Shown piece by piece: positions 1-8,131 of a DNA stretch of 64,000 nt (positions are counted from its first letter, which is position 1; the number at the start of each line of letters is the position of its first letter). Made by a program: the position numbers and the translations under genes. Source of the DNA: Rhodococcoides fascians A25f (lineage in GTDB: Bacteria > Actinomycetota > Actinomycetes > Mycobacteriales > Mycobacteriaceae); assembly GCF_000760935.2 (NCBI RefSeq), contig NZ_CP049744.1, positions 4,743,501 to 4,807,500 on the forward strand, given 5' to 3'. The notes under the pieces were generated by a model. That model made no database searches, had not been told where the DNA came from, and saw only the letters and a list, made by a program, of their open reading frames with translations.

Positions 1-1
1 C

Positions 2-472
2 GTCGACTTTCCCGATCTGGGCACGGTGCTGCAGGCGTACCTGAGGCGAACCGAAGCGGACTGCGCGGAATTGTCCGGACCGAGATCACGGATACGACTC
101 TGCAAGGGGGCGTACAACGAACCGTCGTCGGTCGCGTTTCAGGGTGCACGGGAGGTGTCCGACTCCTACCTCCGGTGCCTGAAGATCCTGATGGACGGTC
201 GCGGCTATCCGATGGTCGCTTCGCACGACCCGGAAATGATCGAGGCGGCCGAGACATTCGCGGCGGCCGCGGGGAGGTCGTCCGAGGACTTCGAGTTCCA
301 AATGCTCTACGGCATCCGCGATCAGGAACAGCGGCGGCTCGTCGACGCCGATCGACACGTTCGGGTGTACGTGCCGTACGGAGAGCAGTGGTACGGCTAC
401 TTCATGCGCAGGTTGGCCGAGCGCCCCGCCAACCTGATGTTCTTCGCGCGATCGCTTCTCTCGCGCAAGTAG
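2..472 (+). CDS. Proline dehydrogenase, C-terminal part (5' end outside window)
   Basis: The reading frame enters from the left edge, so only about the last 156 codons are present. It carries the C-terminal hallmarks of the FAD-dependent proline dehydrogenase TIM barrel: RLCKGAY, an ASHD motif, FQMLYGI, and the proline/FAD-binding end YVPYGEQWYGYFMRRLAERPAN-like block with the paired arginines RR. The protein stops soon after that block with no aldehyde dehydrogenase domain, so it is the monofunctional enzyme (proline to pyrroline-5-carboxylate), not bifunctional PutA. A P5C dehydrogenase would be expected upstream, outside the window. Confidence 0.9.
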   Translation, partial: VDFPDLGTVLQAYLRRTEADCAELSGPRSRIRLCKGAYNEPSSVAFQGAREVSDSYLRCLKILMDGRGYPMVASHDPEMIEAAETFAAAAGRSSEDFEFQMLYGIRDQEQRRLVDADRHVRVYVPYGEQWYGYFMRRLAERPANLMFFARSLLSRK

Positions 473-496
473 AGGGTTCACCGAAGTACTCGATTC

Positions 497-589
497 TCGC
501 AAACGCGCGCGCGGTTGCCAGATGCGCGCAGAATCTCATCGTTTTCGAGGCGATTTCGCGCGCCTTCGACGAACGCGCGCGCGTTTGCG
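497..589. repeat. 93-bp GC-rich palindromic element, copy 1
   Basis: The stretch begins with CGCAAACGCGCGCGCG and ends with CGCGCGCGCGTTTGCG, so its ends are inverted repeats. Shortly inside the left end lies a further GCGCGC run after TTGCCAGA. A same-length copy with the same internal order lies at 53018-53110, and the palindromic core alone lies at 43274-43293. It sits between the proline dehydrogenase gene and the small gene at 669, outside coding sequence. It could act as a transcription terminator or be a miniature interspersed repeat; nothing shows mobility. Confidence 0.7.
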
Positions 590-668
590 GATTCCAGCAG
601 CCGACCGCCGCTTCCCCTCGGCGTGCCGACGTGGATTAGGTTGCGCGACATCGGGGCATCCCGACGTC

Positions 669-857
669 ATGGCAAACTACAGAGTTATCGATCCGCACGG
701 AACCGTCGTCGACACCAAGGACATCTCAAGTTCCGAGGATGCGCATTCCTGGTTCAAGGACAGCCGCGCAGACAACGAAGAGTTGGGCTGGCGACTGGAA
801 GTGGAGCACGACGGCGAGTGGGCGTTCTTCAGCGACTCCGATGGAACCAAAGACTAG
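669..857 (+). CDS. Small hypothetical protein (62 aa)
   Basis: I do not recognise a characterised family. The protein begins MANYRVIDPHGTVVDTKD and is acidic, with several D/E-rich stretches and a C-terminus ending SDSDGTKD. No signal peptide or membrane segment is visible, so it is probably a small soluble cytoplasmic protein. The frame is open upstream to 522 but that extension overlaps the palindromic element and is arginine-rich, so the ATG at 669 is the sensible start. The ribosome-binding site is weak. It stands alone between the proline dehydrogenase gene and a convergent STAS gene. Confidence 0.6.
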   Translation: MANYRVIDPHGTVVDTKDISSSEDAHSWFKDSRADNEELGWRLEVEHDGEWAFFSDSDGTKD

Positions 858-924
858 TTCGTTTGGGCTGAAACACATTCGGACGATCCTGCGCCTCGGC
901 CACGCCGTCGGTCAGGGTCGTCCG

Positions 925-968
925 TTCTGTGAATCGAGGTTCTGTGAGTCGAGGTTGTGTAATCGAGG
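925..968. repeat. Three degenerate 15-bp direct repeats
   Basis: Units TTCTGTGAATCGAGG, TTCTGTGAGTCGAGG and TTGTGTAATCGAGG follow one another without spacers between two convergent genes. They have no coding role that I can see. They could be a small slipped-strand expansion or binding sites. Confidence 0.6.
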
Positions 969-980
969 GCAGAACCAACA

Positions 981-1010
981 GTGGGCAGCCCCTATACAGG
1001 AGCTGCCCAC
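981..1010. terminator. Hairpin between convergent genes
   Basis: GTGGGCAGC pairs with GCTGCCCAC across a 12-nt loop and is followed on the + strand by CTCTTGT. It lies between the convergent genes at 669 and 1043 and probably terminates one or both. The pyrimidine tail is short, so termination is inferred. Confidence 0.55.
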
Positions 1011-1042
1011 CTCTTGTCGCGGCGATTATCGCCGGAGTACTT

Positions 1043-1441
1043 CTAGTCGCTCGAAGGACGAGACGTCGGGACAGTGGCCTCGAGGTCTGCGACCTGGAGC
1101 AAACGCGAGACCGAACGTCCTGCGACGATCGACCATGATGCACCGATGCCGGCCGTGTACTCGCGGACTGCATCGAAAACTGTGAGACCTGCGATGCCGA
1201 AGAAACCGACATCGGACAGGTCGAGGGTGACGTGCCGTTTGCTGGACACGCGGCTGCAGACGAAATCGGAGAACATCGGCGCGCTGCGCATGTCGATGTC
1301 GCCGTGGACGGCGACGACGAGTGAGCCGTCGGGGCCGTCGTGCGCGGTGAAGATTGCTCCGGTTGCTGCGACGGACACGGACTTCTCCGCGACAGTCACC
1401 GGGGTGGTTCGAACTTTGTTGCCTGAAGATTCAACACTCAT
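1043..1441 (-). CDS. STAS-domain protein (anti-sigma factor antagonist-like) without the usual phospho-serine
   Basis: The 132-residue protein has a STAS fold pattern: a beta segment LVVAVHGDIDMRSAP (about residues 41-55), then VTLDLSDVGFFGIAGLTVF (71-89), then a C-terminal helix-rich part. This resembles SpoIIAA/RsbV-type anti-anti-sigma factors, which free a sigma factor by binding its anti-sigma kinase. In that family the loop is normally DSSG with a serine phosphorylated by the kinase. Here it reads GIAG (residues 82-85), so the phospho-acceptor is missing. No anti-sigma or sigma gene is adjacent. I chose the ATG at 1441; an in-frame ATG at 1453 is also possible, and the frame stays open to 1639. 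Confidence 0.75.
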   Translation of the reverse strand: MSVESSGNKVRTTPVTVAEKSVSVAATGAIFTAHDGPDGSLVVAVHGDIDMRSAPMFSDFVCSRVSSKRHVTLDLSDVGFFGIAGLTVFDAVREYTAGIGASWSIVAGRSVSRLLQVADLEATVPTSRPSSD

Positions 1442-1657
1442 GGCAGATCCCATCGATCGGTCGAACTGAGGGGGAAACCGATTGACGCAGCGGGAGCAGA
1501 ATAATGCCTGACCCGGACGCCGACTTCGCTGCGTTTCCCCGTGACCGGCTGTTAGCTCAACCTCGGCCAACCTTACGGCACTCGCAGGCTCGGAGTCCAG
1601 CATCGGCTCGAGCAGGCCGCCCACCAGCGGTTCGAACATCGCACCCGGGCACGCGCC
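1442..1657. other. Intergenic region without a supported gene
   Basis: This stretch separates two genes on the minus strand (STAS and MarR). It presumably holds the promoter of the STAS gene. I see no convincing ORF, RNA or repeat in it. Confidence 0.5.
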
Positions 1658-2137
1658 CTACGCTCGACTGCTGTTACCCAGGTCGGCGTGGTGTTCACGC
1701 ATGGCACCGATGAGCGATTCGAACACCCGATGCGCGGCGGCCAGATCGGCATCGGGAAGGTCTGCCAGTGCGGCGCTGGTCCGCATTCCCAGGGGTCCGA
1801 AGAAGCCGCGAGCGACCTCCATCCCGTGCTCGTCGTACCGCAGAATCACTTTGCGTCTGTCGGATGCATCCGATTCGCGTCGTATGTGACCCGAAGCGAT
1901 CATGCGCTCGACGAGATAGGTCATGGCCGCAGAAGAGAGCCCCAACATCGTGCCGAGTTCACCTGCAGTGAGCGGCGCGCCCTCCACGTCCGCGACCATC
2001 ACATGCAGCAGGGCACGAAAGTCGTTGGGCCGCAGGCTGTGTAGGGCCCCGAAAACCTGACCGATCTGCTCGGAGACCGAAGAAAGCGCTCGGAGATCCG
2101 CAGATATTGCGGATTCGAGGTGGTTTCGGTCGGTCAT
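1658..2137 (-). CDS. MarR-family transcriptional regulator
   Basis: The 159-residue protein has a winged helix-turn-helix at about residues 54-105, with LTAGELGTMLGLSSAAMTYL as the helix-turn-helix and the wing reading ESDASDRRKVILRY, the DxRxxxx-L signature of MarR proteins. Flanking helices would form the dimer. It is divergent from the MMPL transporter gene. MarR proteins usually repress a neighbouring efflux gene until a ligand is bound, so it probably controls the transporter-lipocalin pair through the palindrome at 2196-2215. Confidence 0.88.
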   Translation of the reverse strand: MTDRNHLESAISADLRALSSVSEQIGQVFGALHSLRPNDFRALLHVMVADVEGAPLTAGELGTMLGLSSAAMTYLVERMIASGHIRRESDASDRRKVILRYDEHGMEVARGFFGPLGMRTSAALADLPDADLAAAHRVFESLIGAMREHHADLGNSSRA

Positions 2138-2195
2138 GTCGGTGGTAACTCCTTCGCTGCGGTCAACGTCAGACTACTGCCCGCAACAGATTCAG

Positions 2196-2215
2196 TTGCT
2201 TAATATCTAAGTAAA
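2196..2215. promoter_or_regulatory. Imperfect palindrome, candidate MarR operator
   Basis: TTGCTTAATATCTAAGTAAA is a near-palindrome (CTTA...TAAG arms, AT-rich centre) lying in the divergent region, just upstream of the MMPL start and about 60 bp from the MarR start. Length, symmetry and place fit a MarR-family operator. No binding has been shown. Confidence 0.6.
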
Positions 2216-2225
2216 TGAGATTGTT

Positions 2226-4349
2226 TTGAGCGTGGACAGCACACGAACCGAGAACAACGCCGCGTGGGACCGCATCGCCGCGGCGGTGACGCACCGTCGA
2301 TCATGGGCAATTGCACTCGCGATCCTCATTCTTTCGGCCGCCGTGATGGGGCTCGTCGGAAGCAACGATTCGGCCGGTCAGTCACCCAATTCGCTGCCGA
2401 CCTCTGCCGAGTCCTACCAGGTGGACCAGCTTCTGGCCGAGTTTCCGGACTCCGACACCGCCCCTGTGATCCTGGTTCTGAGCCGGACCGACGGCACAGA
2501 CCTGACCCCGGCCGATATCGAGGCCGCCGCCGCTGCAAAGAACAGGTTGCTGGCCGTCGACCGTTCGGTGCCCGACGCGCCGGGACCCCCTCCGATCGTG
2601 GCACCCGACGGCAAGGCCGCGATCGCTCTCGTCCAGGTCGATTCCGAGCTGTCGGGCTTCACGCTGAACGAACTGATCACCGAGTTGCGGTCCGCCGCGA
2701 CCGACGGCCTCGCACCGGACCTGCGCGCTCAGGTCACCGGCGGCCCCGCTTTCGGTGCCGACATTGCGAACTCGTTCTCCGGAGCCAACTTCACCTTGCT
2801 CGCGGTCACCGCGCTCGTGGTGGCAGTCCTTCTGATCGTCACGTACCGGTCACCCATCCTGTGGTTGGTGCCGCTGTTGGTCATCGGTTTTGCAGACCGG
2901 TTCGCCACTACCGTCGGCACTGCCCTGGCCGAGGTCACCGGTCTCTCGTTCGACGGTTCGACCTCGGGAATCACCAGCGTGCTGGTGTTCGGTGCCGGAA
3001 CGAACTATGCGCTGCTGTTGATCTCTCGCTACCGCGAGGAATTGCGTCGCGAGTCCGACCACCGCCTCGCCCTTCACCAGGCCGTCCGGCAGGCCGGGCC
3101 CGCCATCATCGCCAGCAATGCCACCGTCGTACTGGCACTGCTGACTTTGCTCCTCGCAATCCTGCCGAGCACCCGCAGCCTGGGAGCGCTGGCCGCAGCC
3201 GGACTCGTCGTCGCAGCGGTGTTCGTCCTGTTCGTGCTGCCGCCACTGCTGGCGCTGTGCGGCCCGAAGCTGTTCTGGCCGTTCGTCCCCAAGCAATCGG
3301 ATCGAGACACCACCACCGAGGGCGTGTGGCATTCGATCGCAGCAGGTGTCTCGCGACAGCCGGTGGCAACGGCCTCGGTCACCATCGTCGCGCTACTGGC
3401 GTGCTGTGCGGCACTGTTCGGCACTCAGATCGGCCTCTCGCAGACCGAGCAGTTCCGTGTCACCGCCGAATCCGTCGAAGGATTCGACACTCTCTCGCAA
3501 CACTTTCCGGCCGGCTCGGCCGATCCGACGACGATTCTCGCGCCCACCTCGAGCATCGATGAGGTCATCGGCATCGTGGAGGGCATCGATGGAGTCGTCT
3601 CGGTCGATCGCGTCGCAGATTCCGGTACCGGACTGACCCGCCTGTCGGTGGTCACCGATGCGGCTCCCGCGTCCGAAAATTCCTTCACCGTGATCGAAAG
3701 TCTCCGCTCCGCACTCTCCGGAGTGGACGGAGCGCAGGTCGGTGGCAGCGACGCCAAGGCACTCGACACCACCGACGCCGCAGCTCGTGACCGTCTCGTG
3801 GTCATTCCCGCGATCCTCGCGGTGGTGCTCGCCGTACTTCTGATACTGCTTCGAGCGGTTGTTGCACCGCTGATCCTGGTCGCGACAACGGTATTGAGCG
3901 CAGTGGCCGCCATCGGTATCGGCAGCTGGGTGAGCCTGCACATCTTCGGGTTCCCCGCGCTCGACGACAACACCCCGCTGTTCGCGTTCCTGTTCCTCGT
4001 TGCCCTGGGAGTGGACTACACGATCTTCCTCGTCACGCGCACCCGCGAGGAAACGCCGCGGCACGGTACAAGGGCTGCCATCGTACGGGCAGTGTCGGCC
4101 ACCGGTGGTGTCATCACCAGCGCGGGAATCGTTCTGGCAGCGGTCTTCTGCGTACTCGGCGTCCTGCCGCTCATCACACTCACCCAACTGGGCATCATCG
4201 TCGGTCTCGGCATTCTGCTCGATACCTTCGTGGTGCGCACCGTCGTCATCCCCGCCCTGTTCACCCTCATCGGCCCGAGAATCTGGTGGCCGAACAGAAT
4301 CGATTCCAGCGAGATCGCAACCACAACCGCAACACAAGGAGCGAATTGA
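2226..4349 (+). CDS. MMPL/RND-family membrane transporter
   Basis: The 707-residue protein has the two-fold RND layout: a first membrane helix (about residues 28-46), an extracytoplasmic loop, a block of helices including FGAGTNYALLLISRYREE, a second loop, and a second helix block including LGVDYTIFLVTRTREE. These two GxxY(x)xFLxxRxREE motifs are typical of MMPL proteins, which export lipids or hydrophobic compounds using proton motive force. The given start is TTG; a GTG two codons later (2232) is an alternative. The stop overlaps the ATG of the lipocalin gene by one base, so the two are co-translated. Substrate unknown. Confidence 0.88.
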   Translation: MSVDSTRTENNAAWDRIAAAVTHRRSWAIALAILILSAAVMGLVGSNDSAGQSPNSLPTSAESYQVDQLLAEFPDSDTAPVILVLSRTDGTDLTPADIEAAAAAKNRLLAVDRSVPDAPGPPPIVAPDGKAAIALVQVDSELSGFTLNELITELRSAATDGLAPDLRAQVTGGPAFGADIANSFSGANFTLLAVTALVVAVLLIVTYRSPILWLVPLLVIGFADRFATTVGTALAEVTGLSFDGSTSGITSVLVFGAGTNYALLLISRYREELRRESDHRLALHQAVRQAGPAIIASNATVVLALLTLLLAILPSTRSLGALAAAGLVVAAVFVLFVLPPLLALCGPKLFWPFVPKQSDRDTTTEGVWHSIAAGVSRQPVATASVTIVALLACCAALFGTQIGLSQTEQFRVTAESVEGFDTLSQHFPAGSADPTTILAPTSSIDEVIGIVEGIDGVVSVDRVADSGTGLTRLSVVTDAAPASENSFTVIESLRSALSGVDGAQVGGSDAKALDTTDAAARDRLVVIPAILAVVLAVLLILLRAVVAPLILVATTVLSAVAAIGIGSWVSLHIFGFPALDDNTPLFAFLFLVALGVDYTIFLVTRTREETPRHGTRAAIVRAVSATGGVITSAGIVLAAVFCVLGVLPLITLTQLGIIVGLGILLDTFVVRTVVIPALFTLIGPRIWWPNRIDSSEIATTTATQGAN

Positions 4350-4978
4350 TGAATATCCGTACCGCACTGGGCCGCACCGCAATTGCCGGAGTAGTGGCCG
4401 CAGGTGCCCTGCTCGCCGCGGCCCCGGCGCAGGCGCAACCGGTCGGCCCTCTCGGATCGGTCGGCCTCGAGCCATTGGCTCCGATCCCGTCACTCGATGT
4501 CGAGCGTTACCTGGGCACCTGGAACCAGGTTGCCGCGGTGCCGCAGCCGTTCAACCTGATCTGCGCCCGCGACACCCAGGCGAACTACCAGATGATCGAC
4601 GAATCCAACATTCGCGTCGAGAACACCTGCACCACCTGGACGGGCCAGGAAAACCGCATCGTCGGCAACGCTCGGGTCAACGACACGGTCACCAAAGCCC
4701 AACTGCACGTGAGCTTCCCGGGAGTACCCACGCAGGAAAGCCAGGAGGGGCCGACCAACTACATCGTGGCCTACATCGCCGACGACTACTCGTGGGCGTT
4801 CGTCGGAAGCCCCACCCGCACGTCCGGATTCGTGCTCAAGCGCACGCCCGACGTCAGCGTCGAGCAGTTCCGCGAGATCCGCAGCGTCGTCGAATCGCTG
4901 GGGTACGACTCGAACTTCATCACCACGACCCCCACCCCGGGCGGCGCGACCACGATTCAGCAGCTCTCGACCGTGTAG
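4349..4978 (+). CDS. Secreted lipocalin-family protein
   Basis: The 209-residue protein starts with a cleavable signal peptide (MNIRTALGRTAIAG... ending AAAPAQAQ, about residue 27). The mature part opens with YLGTWNQVAAVPQPFN, the lipocalin GxW motif, followed by an eight-strand-like pattern with a cysteine pair, as in bacterial Blc lipocalins that bind lipids. The start is set by AAGGAG just upstream and by the 1-nt overlap with the transporter stop. An exported lipid binder coupled to an MMPL exporter suggests that it accepts or carries the exported lipid. The partner role is inferred. Confidence 0.85.
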   Translation: MNIRTALGRTAIAGVVAAGALLAAAPAQAQPVGPLGSVGLEPLAPIPSLDVERYLGTWNQVAAVPQPFNLICARDTQANYQMIDESNIRVENTCTTWTGQENRIVGNARVNDTVTKAQLHVSFPGVPTQESQEGPTNYIVAYIADDYSWAFVGSPTRTSGFVLKRTPDVSVEQFREIRSVVESLGYDSNFITTTPTPGGATTIQQLSTV

Positions 4979-4988
4979 TGCGGCGGAG

Positions 4989-5054
4989 CTTCGCCCCCTC
5001 GTGCGCGTTTTGCGTAGTCAGAGCTACGCAAAACGCGCACGAGGGGGGGCGAAG
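4989..5054. terminator. Strong bidirectional hairpin terminator
   Basis: Left arm 4989-5017 and right arm 5024-5054 are inverted repeats with a 6-nt loop (TCAGAG); the only flaw is a longer G run in the right arm. The inner stem contains GTGCGCGTTTTGCGTAG. It lies between convergent genes and can serve both. Confidence 0.8.
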
Positions 5055-5060
5055 CCGCAC

Positions 5061-5669
5061 TCAGCTCGCGGACAGGATCGCGATCGCGAAGATCAAGCTG
5101 TCTCCCGGCTCGATTCCGGCCGCCGGCTGGCCGCTCGGGTAACCGTCGGCCGACGTGACCGCCACGGCGACCGTCGAGCCGACGGTCTGCCCGGCGATTG
5201 CCTTCTGGAAGCCCGCCACCACACCGTTCAGCGGGAAATCGACCGGTGCGCCGCGCTCGTAGCTGCTGTCGAACGTCGATCCGTCGCGTCCGTTGACGCC
5301 CAGGTAGCACACGGATACCTCGGCGTCGTCCGCGACGACCGGACCGTCACCGACCGTCAGTGTCTTCACCTGTGTCTCGGCGACGCTGAACGGGGCCTCG
5401 ACCGTGACCGCGGGTGCCGCGGTGTCCGTGGATCCGACGACGGCGATGCTGCCGGTATCCCCGGCCAGCGTCCACTCGGGGGTTGCGGCCGAGTCGGGGG
5501 CTGCCGTGGGGCATGTGCCGGCCGATGCTGCCTCGGCCGAGGCGGACGCAGAGGCGGACGTCGTCGACGCCGGGGACGAGCTGTCCGTATCCGAACTGCA
5601 CGCACCCGTCAGGAGAACGAGCGATGCGGAGGCGGCCAGGAACAGGGTGCGGGTCTTCGTCTGATTCAC
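5061..5669 (-). CDS. FKBP-type peptidyl-prolyl isomerase lipoprotein
   Basis: The N-terminus (VNQTKTRTLFLAASASLVLL, then TGACSS) is a lipoprotein signal with the lipobox cysteine, followed by a Ser/Ala-rich linker. The C-terminal about 110 residues match the FKBP core: VCYLGVNGRDGSTFDSSYER, VDFPLNGVVAGFQKAIAGQ and GYPSGQPAAGIEPGDSLIF. It probably assists folding of exported proteins at the outer face of the membrane. The start is GTG at 5669, with another GTG at 5678; the frame is open further upstream but that part overlaps the neighbouring gene. Confidence 0.85.
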   Translation of the reverse strand: MNQTKTRTLFLAASASLVLLTGACSSDTDSSSPASTTSASASASAEAASAGTCPTAAPDSAATPEWTLAGDTGSIAVVGSTDTAAPAVTVEAPFSVAETQVKTLTVGDGPVVADDAEVSVCYLGVNGRDGSTFDSSYERGAPVDFPLNGVVAGFQKAIAGQTVGSTVAVAVTSADGYPSGQPAAGIEPGDSLIFAIAILSAS

Positions 5670-5712
5670 CGCGCCCACGCTACAAGTAGCGGCGCAGTCC
5701 CCGGCACATCCA

Positions 5713-6567
5713 TCACATCGCGGCGCGGAGCACCTCGGCCACCGGAGTGGATGCTCGACCGATAAGGGCCTGCATGTCACCGGAGTCGGTATCGAGTTCG
5801 CCTCGCGAGATGCCGGCGTCGGCACTGGCGAGCATGGTCGCCACAAAATCGGGCAGACCGGCACCCTCGAGAATTGCGGCGTACTCGGACTCCGGCACAT
5901 CCTTGTAGACCACCGGCTTGCCGGAAACATCACCGATGACAGCGGCCAGATCGGCGTAGGTCAGATGCTCGTCGCCGCCGAGCTCGTAGATCTTGCCGCC
6001 CTGATCGTCCATGGTCAGCACCGCGGCAGCCGCGTCGGCATAGTCCGCGCGCGATGCTGCCGCGATCTTGCCGTTCCCCGCTGCGCCGAGCAGAACCCCA
6101 CCCTCGACGGTCTGGGCGAGCGAGCCGAGGTAGTTCTCCCAGTACCAACCGTTGCGCAGGAAGACCGCGGGGATCGCCGACGCGGTGAGTCGCTCCTCGG
6201 TCGCCTTGTGTTCGGGGGCCAGGCTCACTCCTGACGTGTCGGCGGCGAGCAAGCTGGTGTACGCGATCAGGCTCACCCCGGCCGCCTCTGCAGCGTCGAT
6301 CACGTTGTTGTGCTGCGCAATTCGCTGTCCGACCTCGGATCCCGAAATCAGCAGCACCTTGTCCACGCCTGCGAATGCAGATGTCAGAGCGGCAGTGTCG
6401 CTGTAGTCGGCAACCCGAATCACGACGCCGCGTTCGGCCAGCTGCGCGGCCTTGTCTGCGTTACGGACGACGGCAACGATATCGCCGGGTGCGACGCCGC
6501 GTGTGATGAGTGCGTCGACGACGAGTCCGCCGAGGTTGCCCGTTGCTCCGGTTACTGCTGTGGTCAT
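5713..6567 (-). CDS. NmrA-like SDR oxidoreductase (NAD(P)H:quinone oxidoreductase type 2-like)
   Basis: The 284-residue protein begins MTTAVTGATGNLGGLVVDAL, an atypical SDR Rossmann motif (GATGNLG), and continues with VVRNADKAAQLAERGV and YTSLL. This pattern fits the QorB/NmrA group, which binds NADPH and reduces quinones or senses redox state. The start at 6567 has AGGAG seven bases upstream. It is divergent from an HxlR regulator, a very common pairing in which HxlR represses the reductase until electrophile or quinone stress. Confidence 0.85.
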   Translation of the reverse strand: MTTAVTGATGNLGGLVVDALITRGVAPGDIVAVVRNADKAAQLAERGVVIRVADYSDTAALTSAFAGVDKVLLISGSEVGQRIAQHNNVIDAAEAAGVSLIAYTSLLAADTSGVSLAPEHKATEERLTASAIPAVFLRNGWYWENYLGSLAQTVEGGVLLGAAGNGKIAAASRADYADAAAAVLTMDDQGGKIYELGGDEHLTYADLAAVIGDVSGKPVVYKDVPESEYAAILEGAGLPDFVATMLASADAGISRGELDTDSGDMQALIGRASTPVAEVLRAAM

Positions 6568-6616
6568 GCCGACTCCTGCGTGTCTCGGGGTTGAGGTTTC
6601 AAGTTCCACCTCATCA

Positions 6617-6640
6617 TGCACTTACTTTTCGTGCAGTGCA
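6617..6640. promoter_or_regulatory. Inverted repeat in HxlR/reductase divergent region
   Basis: TGCACT (6617-6622) and AGTGCA (6635-6640) are perfect 6-bp inverted arms separated by 12 bp in the 120-bp divergent region. This is a candidate operator for the adjacent HxlR-family regulator. Confidence 0.5.
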
Positions 6641-6687
6641 ACTGCGATCGTAATCGCTGATGTTTCAGCATGCGCTAGCATTGCCAT

Positions 6688-7062
6688 ATGCCCGATGCCG
6701 CCGAATCCCTCGAAGCGTCCGTCTTCGCGCGGGACTGCGCGTCGCGACAGACTCTGCAGAACGCCACGAGCAGGTGGGGAGTCCTGGCCCTGGCGGCACT
6801 CACCGAAGGCGACTATCGCTTCAACGCATTGCGCCGACGCGTCGACGGCGTCAGTGAACGCATGCTGTCGCAGACCTTGCAGACGCTGGAGCGTGACGGA
6901 CTCGTGGTACGGACGGTGCAGGGGACCATCCCACCCAAGGTGGAGTACAGCCTCACCCCGCTGGGGCGCGACGTCGGCACCCGCTTGAGCGACCTCATCG
7001 AACTCATCGAGGGCAACATGCCGCTCGTCCTCGAATCACGCACCCAGCACGACGCTCGCTGA
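6688..7062 (+). CDS. HxlR-family transcriptional regulator
   Basis: The 124-residue protein has a typical HxlR winged helix: RWGVLALAALTEGDYRFNAL, RRVDGVSERMLSQTLQTLER, and a wing around VPPKVEYSLTPLG-like sequence (VQGTIPPKVEYSLTPLG). An early cysteine (DCASRQTL) is in the position often used for redox sensing in this family. It is divergent from the NmrA-type reductase and probably represses it. The 3' end abuts the convergent VOC gene with no gap. Confidence 0.88.
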   Translation: MPDAAESLEASVFARDCASRQTLQNATSRWGVLALAALTEGDYRFNALRRRVDGVSERMLSQTLQTLERDGLVVRTVQGTIPPKVEYSLTPLGRDVGTRLSDLIELIEGNMPLVLESRTQHDAR

Positions 7063-7413
7063 TCAGCTGGGCGGAGTCACCAGGCACCACTCGTTGCCCT
7101 CGGGGTCGAGGAGCACCTGAAAGGATCCGGCCGCGTCGGAGTGCCGGTCGCCGAGCACTGTCGCGCCCAGCGCTACCGCCTCCTCGACGGCCCTGTCGAT
7201 GCTGGGTACGTCGACGTCGAGATGAAGCCGGTTCTTGCCGGACTTTCCCTCGGGAACTCGCTGAAACGCCAGCCGAGTGAACCCTGGGACATCGACGAAA
7301 TGCCACGAGTCGTCGCGCATGGCAGGCCGACCACCGAGTATGTCGGCCCAGAACTGTGCCAGCAACGCCGGCTCCGTGCAGTCGAAAACGACCTCGTCGA
7401 TGCGTCCGATCAT
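7063..7413 (-). CDS. VOC-superfamily (glyoxalase/bleomycin resistance-like) protein
   Basis: The 116-residue protein has one VOC module with two beta-alpha-beta-beta-beta units: IDEVVFDCTEPALLAQFWADIL (first), then KNRLHLDVDVPSIDRAVEEAV and LLDPEGNEWCLV (second). The ending DPEGNEWCLV is typical of the Glyoxalase-like PF18029 group. It is a soluble protein whose substrate is unknown; such genes are common near stress regulators. Confidence 0.82.
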   Translation of the reverse strand: MIGRIDEVVFDCTEPALLAQFWADILGGRPAMRDDSWHFVDVPGFTRLAFQRVPEGKSGKNRLHLDVDVPSIDRAVEEAVALGATVLGDRHSDAAGSFQVLLDPEGNEWCLVTPPS

Positions 7414-7619
7414 GAGGCAATCGTAGGTAGAGACCGCGCTGCACGTCGCGTTGTCTCGGCGTTACCCTACCGAGACGTTTTCGAGATGTCGACGAACCCG
7501 CACCGCGCTCGGGTGGGTCGAGACTCGACGTCAGGGAGTCGGGTCCCAGCAACACCGGCCCAGCGACCATCACGCTCGGCGCACCGGTGCCGACGCATCG
7601 ATCTCGGGAGGCATTCACC

Positions 7620-8099
7620 ATGTTCCACACCAAGAGAATTCTCGGCGGAGCGGCAGCATTCGGATTCGCCTGTACCTTCGCAGCCCTGGTGCCCGGCACG
7701 GCATCGGCAGCACCGGTCGCCTGCACCACAGCGCCAGGAGGTGCCGACATCGCTGCGCTCGTCGGAGGATCACAGTGCGACAGCTCCGCAGACGGCGCCA
7801 GTGCGGCCGCAGGATTCGGCCTCGAGGGCTGGGGGTCGGCGGAGGCAATGAACAATGCGGCGGCTCTGGCGCTCGGTCTGAACGGCGGAACTGCCGTCAG
7901 CAACGGCAGTTTCGGCGGCGCGCCTGCGGCGATCGCCTTCGGCCCCGGGGCGGTCGCGCAGAACACCGCCGCCGGTCTCGGACTCTCCATCGCAGTGGCC
8001 GCACCGGGCTCGACCATCACGCTCACCCCCGAGGGCGCAGTGTGCAACGGTGCCGGAATCGCGGGCAGCTTCACCACGCTTCAGGGCTGCATCGGCTGA
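7620..8099 (+). CDS. Secreted protein of unknown function (159 aa)
   Basis: A signal peptide is clear: MFHTKRILGGAAAFGFACTF, then AALVPGTASAAP with cleavage near residue 32. The mature part is rich in Ala and Gly, has four or five cysteines (VACTTAP, SQCDSS, GAVCNG, QGCIG) that could form disulfides, and a middle region of alternating small residues suggestive of beta structure. The ATG at 7620 is preceded by GGGAGG. I do not recognise a characterised family; it resembles small exported proteins typical of mycolate actinobacteria. Confidence 0.75.
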   Translation: MFHTKRILGGAAAFGFACTFAALVPGTASAAPVACTTAPGGADIAALVGGSQCDSSADGASAAAGFGLEGWGSAEAMNNAAALALGLNGGTAVSNGSFGGAPAAIAFGPGAVAQNTAAGLGLSIAVAAPGSTITLTPEGAVCNGAGIAGSFTTLQGCIG

Positions 8100-8131
8100 C
8101 ACGTTCCGAGCAACGCACGCGAGTAGGCGAT

